A stretch of 64,000 bases of DNA, from NCBI GenBank assembly GCA_029448655.1, contig JACCLO010000014.1, positions 1,302,001 to 1,366,000 of the forward strand, written 5' to 3'. The position numbers were made by a program, and so were the translations under genes. How positions within the stretch are numbered: position 1 is the stretch's first letter; the number at the start of each line of letters is the position of its first letter. Below the pieces are notes generated by a model. That model did not search any database and was not told where the DNA came from. It saw nothing but the letters and a program-made list of their open reading frames with translations. The stretch comes from Wolfiporia cocos. Lineage: Eukaryota; Basidiomycota; Agaricomycetes; Polyporales; Phaeolaceae. Positions 59,273 to 64,000 of the stretch are shown piece by piece.

Positions 59273-59988
59273 GAGGACATGGTTGCGCTGAGAGCCCAGC
59301 AAGATCATAACCAGGACTTGGACAGCTGGACGTTGGACCGTTGACCTTGCGAATTGACACCGCGCTTGATGATCGTCGTTGGCTATGCAGATTGCGTACT
59401 GATTGGCTCGCGTATACGTTTTGGACATTCTGTTATACTTCGTTGGTGATGGTGTATGTTTATGGACATTAACTTAAGCGAGATCATATCGATGTTTGTG
59501 AGAGACATTCGGCTGTGCCGCTGGGACTTCGCACATGAATCGGACGAGTATAGCTCCGGATCTCACATGAGTTGGTTAGGAATAGCGTCTCGTTCTCAGC
59601 TAAACATGGAATATACTTGGCGGGCATGTCATTGGATTTGTCTGGGACAAGTGTTCACAGCAGGTTGATCTAGATACGCTGCTTCTAATTGCCTTTCGGT
59701 GCAAATCCCCCCTCAGGCCTCAAGGCCTCATTCCTAACAAACACGATGGCAAATGCATCCCCGAGATATCTAAGCGGTCTGGATGGTTTGGGAAATTTGA
59801 GGTCGGTAGCATATATATAAGCAATTTAGCAAATAACCTGAATCTGCGCCATCCCATGCATGTAGGCCGTTACGGAGACGCCCATGAACATATACAGGGT
59901 ATCACGAATGTTCTCTTTCGTATATACCAGCAATATCAGAAGAAATGCAATGATGGGGATTAAATATGTATACGACGCGTTCTCATAG
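59273..59988. other. Convergent intergenic region, 716 bp
   Basis: The catalase (plus) and the nucleoporin gene (minus) end towards each other here; 3' UTRs expected. No other feature. Confidence 0.45.
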
Positions 59989-62335
59989 TCAGTACACCGC
60001 ACTTCCGCGTAATGTTGACGTTGACTTGAGCAGGACATCCGCATCCTCTTCCTTGGTGTTCGTCCCTTGGATCACAGCGAGGTCCTTCAGATCTTGCTGC
60101 AATATCCGCGTCAAATGAGCCAATCCCGCCTGCTCCATGGCGAGTATCTGATTCAAGCAAAACGTTAGCTCGTACGACCCCACTTTCAAGCATGAGCGCA
60201 CCTGAGTCAGCCGGCTGAGTCCCTCATCGTCCACAACTGCCCATTCGACGCTCCCACCCCTCCTATCGCGTTCCCGTGCAGCCGTCACCGCGCCCACGAG
60301 CGCCCACAGCTCGTTCAGCTTCCCGCGCATGCGGCCAGTGCCTCCAGGCCGCCGGATCTCCTGTTCAATGTCCTCGAGCGCAGCACGCAATGCCTCCTCT
60401 TCCGGCCGGATCGCGGACGAACGCAGTGCGGGGATGAGCAGGTGTAGATGCTGCACGAGCCGGAGCACGCGATGCGTGAGCTGCGTTTGGAGCGTAGTCG
60501 CTCGTTGGAAACGGGTTGCGTTCGAGAGCTGGTGCCGCTGCGCGAGGTTAGTGATGCGTGTTTGGAGTTCCTAAGTGAAGTTAGAGAGCATAAGCTTAGG
60601 AGATCATCATTTATCCCGGGGGTAACGAACCTTTATTTTCTCTTGGTGCGCCGCAGCCTGCTTCGACTGCGCTTCCACACGTTGTTGCAGGTCGTCAAAG
60701 CCTACCGCGAGGACTGGGACCAAACTATCAAACAAATATCAGTCACCAAAGTCTCGATCTAAGGGGTGCCAGGGTATAGATACCATGTAGGATCCGGATT
60801 TTCACGGACAGCCTTCTGCCACGCCGCATCACTCGTCGCTTTCGGCGGCCTGCCATACAAATGTACTTGGCTAGGGTCCACCAAATTGTAGAAAAAGTGC
60901 TAGCAAGTTCCCATCAGTCCACAACGCACGGCTACGAGCCAAAAGATGCGCACCTGGAACCGGCACTGCGGTGAGTCGGGGTCCCAGGCCTGTGCAATGC
61001 CCTCAATCCGCTCCTTGAGATGTAGGAACTGCGTATATGCGTCCGCTTGCTGGTGCCCCGGCGCAAGCGCGGGGCGCGACGCGAACAGGTTGCCGCCCGT
61101 CGAGCTCAGGAGCGTCGATCCGCCCAGCCCCGTGCCGAACATGCCCCCGGGCCGCTGCGTCGACGCTGAACTGCCGAAGAGGCTGCCCGCGCCCGCGCCT
61201 GCCTGGGTAAACTGTGAACCGAAGAGACCGCCAGTGCCAGTAGACGTGGACGGCGCAGTGGACGCGTTTCCAAAGAGGCCCCCACCACTCGTGCTCCCGA
61301 AGAGCCCCCCACCGCCCAGAGTGCCTTGTTGATTTTGATTTTGATTCGGGTTCTGGTTGTTGCTGCCAAAGAGGCCGCCCCCGCTCGTGTTTGTGTTGCT
61401 AGCCCCAGAAAAGTTGCCAAATAGGCCTCCGCCTGCCATGTTGTTCGAGCTTGCGTTGGTGCTCCCTGAAAGGTTACCAAACAGCCCGCCACCCGGCGCG
61501 TTGGAACCCATGCTGCCACCAGACAGCCCGCCCCCTGGCGCATTCGTGCCGACATTCGTGTTCGCATTTGTAGACCCGAACAGCCCACCACCCGCGTTTG
61601 TGTTCGTCGACCCAAATAATCCACCGCCTCCGGTGTTCGTATTCGCGTTCGTCGACCCAAACAATCCCCCGCCACCTGTGTTCGCATTTGTGTTAGTCGC
61701 GCCACCCGCATTGCCAAATAGTCCGCCTCCACTCTGATTCGCCGTGCCACCCGACCCCGCAGCGTTCCCAAACAGCCCGCCGCCGCCGGTCGCGTTAGCG
61801 TTCGCATTGCCGCCCATGTTGCCAAACAAGCCACCGCCTGTGCTAGCATTGGCGTTGGTGTTCCCGCCGAAATTGCCAAAGATGTTTCCCCCGCTCGTCC
61901 CTGTGTTCGGGTTCGCAGCCCCGCCTGCGTTTCCGAAGAGGCCGCCTCCTGGCGCGTTGTTCGCTGTCGAAGCTGCAAGAGGCGGATTCAAGATATCGAC
62001 TACTGCGAGCGCGGACAGTTTGCCCACGCACCATTTATCGTTGATGGTGTCCCAAACAGGCTGCCTGGCGGTAGCTGGTTCGTACCGCCCTGCTGTTGCG
62101 TCGCGGCGTTCCCGAAAAGCCCTCCGCCGCTCTGATTGTTCGCTTGTCCGAAAAGGCTGCCTGTGGCCATGCCTTGTGTGTTCCCCGCATTCCCGAAGAG
62201 AGATCCTAGGTGTTATACATGTCTGATGAAGCTTCAGTACACATCTAAGACTTCATGCGCACCTGATTGTTGAGCTGGCTGCTGGGCAGTGCTCCCAAAC
62301 GTGCCACTGCCTGACGCGTTCCCAAATAATGACAT
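59989..62335 (-). CDS. NUP57: GLFG nucleoporin Nup57/Nup54
   Basis: Central-channel FG nucleoporin. The start at 62335 (MSLFGNASGSGTFGSTAQQP) lies in a short first exon. Downstream, an intron restores 'GSLFGTPSTIN' to 'ASTANNAPGGGLFGN'. About 300 residues of Asn/Ala/Thr/Gly with more than 20 GLFG-type repeats follow. After 'PALAPGHQQADAYTQFLHLK' the conserved alpha-helical part begins: 'ERIEGIAQAWDPDSPQCRFQ', then 'DPSQVHLYGRPPKATSDAAW', 'VRENPDPTWLVPVLAVGFDD' and 'LQQRVEAQSKQAAAHQEKIK', coiled coils such as 'RFQRATTLQTQLTHRVLRLV', and an end 'LLKSTSTLRGSAVY'. This is the Nup62-Nup58-Nup54 complex subunit by its helical region. Several short introns. Confidence 0.9.
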
Positions 62336-62748
62336 CGTAATGTTTGCGCTCTTTCAACGTTACAGAGCTTATAATATAAGCTTTCGCTGTAGTAAGCGCA
62401 ACGAAACCACCGATGTGTGGGAGCCTGAGGGAGCTTGAAGTCGCGGTTGAAGTGGTTCGGCTGTGGCTGAAGGTCGCGCACTAGACGCCCCGAGGAGAAT
62501 TCAACTGAGGCGCGCTACTCTCCATCACGTGGGTCTCAGAAGCAGCATTTCGAAAGTCTGTACATGTTTTCTGCCTGCATATCTTACATAAGCCAGGCTG
62601 TCAACGAGACCGCAATCTGCACGGTGGTTTGTGCATCATCCCCAGTGAAAGTACCTCATACCAGAATCGATAACGGGTACGATCTGATACAAAACCGAAC
62701 GGTTGATAGCTGTGGGTATGTTTCTAGGCGCCCGGCATCCTAGCAGTA

Positions 62749-62778
62749 GCTACCGTACGATACGCTACCGTACGATAC
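62749..62778. repeat. Tandem duplication, 2 x 15 bp
   Basis: GCTACCGTACGATAC occurs twice without a gap. Each copy contains the near-palindrome CGTACG. Confidence 0.9.
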
Positions 62779-63728
62779 TCAACGCTATCAGAGAAGGATT
62801 TGATATGTAGCATTTATACCTCATTATACATAAGATTTTTTCCAGCATACTGAGAGCTACTGCAAAATACCAGAGGGCGTTGGCTGAGAAATTCCGGCTA
62901 CTCAAAATTATCAGATTATACTCATACCTAAGGCCTTTGCTCTTCATTCAATCAGAACGTATCAATACATTTTCAAGTCTAATCGCTAAGCTGCTGAAAT
63001 CTATCGAAGGCTACTAGAACATACCTTGAACATTTCAATGCAGGTTTTGCATTATACCGAATCCTCCTCCCGCAGTGCCATGTGCGCAGACCCACAGACT
63101 CAACAAGTTCCTTGCGAAACAGTGCATGCGGCACCGTTGGTGTTAGTGAACAATCTGCAGACACAGTGTGATTCGCACACATACCTTCACGGCACGTAGC
63201 CGGGATGCACTGTGCATTGCATTTCCAGGCACCGCAAATGTCGTGTTCAAATCTGAACCTATCAACAGAGAATCCATACACGCACCTTGTCCCTCGCGGA
63301 ATTGCGCGCGCAGTGTCGCTGTCCCCAGAATGTGATTGGCGCCACTGTAACGGTTTGTGCGTGAGCACAAACCACCACGGAATAAGCTAGTATTTAGGTG
63401 GGAAAGAGAGATGCATGTACCTTAGCATTTGATAACTGTGATCTCGAAAAGTGAGTGGAGGAAATGGTGTTAACATGTACCGGAAAAACTCAAGGATTGG
63501 GGGTCTTCGTAATCAAGCTGACAGGATGGTTAGGGACTCAAAAGACGACAGAGGCCAGTGTGTGCGCGCATATACTCACTAAATCTACATCTAAAGCCTT
63601 AAATCTGCTGGTATAAGGCAGCTACTCCTCATGAGCAAAACGCGAGATGACTTACCAGTGCTGGAGGTGATTTATCTGTGCTGGAGGTACTTGCCAATCG
63701 GGGAAGGATCTGATCTCTGTAGATAAGT

Positions 63729-63787
63729 GCTGATAAGATCAACAGCAGAGTGGCATTCAATCGCCACTCTGCAGGTATCTTATCAGC
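63729..63787. repeat. 59-nt near-perfect inverted repeat (hairpin)
   Basis: Outer arms GCTGATAAGAT / ATCTTATCAGC (11 bp perfect) and inner arms GCAGAGTGGC / GCCACTCTGC (10 bp perfect) are separated by a small 5x4 internal loop, with an 8-nt terminal loop. Intergenic; possibly the core of a foldback element. Confidence 0.85.
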
Positions 63788-63820
63788 GTCAGTCAAACTC
63801 AATGTGTGACTGGGAAATTA

Positions 63821-63860
63821 ATCACCAGACTGGTAAACTAATCATCAGACTGGTATAGAA
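63821..63860. repeat. Short tandem repeat, 2 x 20 bp
   Basis: ATCACCAGACTGGTAAACTA is followed by ATCATCAGACTGGTATAGAA; a weaker third relative (GTAGTCAGGCTGGCATATGA) begins about 30 bp on. Confidence 0.75.
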
Positions 63861-64000
63861 TTGTCATTTGGTAGTCAGGCTGGCATATGAATTGCAAGGA
63901 GCAGTCGCAGCTTGTAGAGTTTCAGTCAATTATCTTAATCTGCCAACTGCCCTTCGCTTAAGAAATCGCAGTTGCGAGCTAGGTTTGCACGCAGATTAAT

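Larger units (their letters stand above)
62336..64000. other. Right-edge non-coding region, 1.67 kb
   Basis: Promoter of the nucleoporin gene (includes ATCACGTGGG near 62524, an E-box) followed by DNA with short repeats and a hairpin. No gene is supported; an open minus frame near 63143..63370 has no recognised motif. Confidence 0.4.

Noticed and set aside
61106..61978. 290-aa alternative frame on the minus strand
   Set aside because: Shifted reading of the GLFG repeat region of the nucleoporin; the true frame contains regular GLFG repeats.

Overview
The window is nuclear DNA of a basidiomycete fungus, most likely an Agaricomycete (possibly Polyporales). The reasons are: protein genes cut by many short GT-AG introns of about 41-75 nt; small exons, including a 6-nt terminal exon; compact spacing with both strands used; fungal families such as Zn2Cys6 regulators, Bro1, Ferritin_2 proteins and BTB paralogues of mushroom type; and DNA-transposon remnants. 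No prokaryotic operons, CRISPR arrays or phage genes are visible. Where I could, I resolved exon structure by eye from splice consensus, reading frame and family motifs; those coordinates are given in the entries.

Layout. 0-9.4 kb, all on the minus strand: the 5' part of an inositol-polyphosphate 5-phosphatase running off the left edge, then three BTB/POZ paralogues with the same three-exon architecture, with a TenA-like protein between the second and third. 10.1-14.1 kb: a secreted berberine-bridge-type FAD oxidase and ribosomal protein eL27. 15.3 kb: a relic of an AAA+ ATPase. 16.7-20.2 kb: a coiled-coil protein (+), a solitary 5S rRNA gene (+) and the 3' end of an endonuclease/exonuclease/phosphatase-fold protein (-). 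22.5-33.2 kb is a dense housekeeping block: BRO1, ATP synthase gamma, eIF2-beta (divergent from ATP3), CAF-1 p60 and a REEP/Yop1-family membrane protein.

33.6-40.4 kb: two secreted ferritin-like (Ferritin_2) paralogues in the same orientation. They flank a 4.5-kb island that holds a CACTA/Tnp2-like transposase fragment, an oppositely oriented TE-associated coiled-coil gene, clusters of GATCCT repeats and a small foldback element. 40.4-43.3 kb is gene-poor. 43.3-52.4 kb: a mitochondrial RNase III-like ribosomal protein, divergent from a MYND zinc-finger gene carrying an in-frame TAG, then a large Zn2Cys6 transcription factor with a glutamine-rich tail. 52.4-56.4 kb is again gene-poor. 56.4-62.3 kb: a catalase with an N-terminal signal peptide, converging on the GLFG nucleoporin Nup57/Nup54. 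The last 1.7 kb is non-coding as far as I can see and holds small repeats and a strong hairpin.

The genes are not an obvious pathway cluster. Most are housekeeping functions (translation, ATP synthesis, chromatin assembly, endosomal sorting, nuclear pore). The parts that look lineage-specific are the BTB trio, the Ferritin_2 pair around the transposon island, the dispersed 5S gene, the signal-peptide catalase and the apparently broken MYND gene. I did not find a convincing entirely new system; the best leads are listed as findings.
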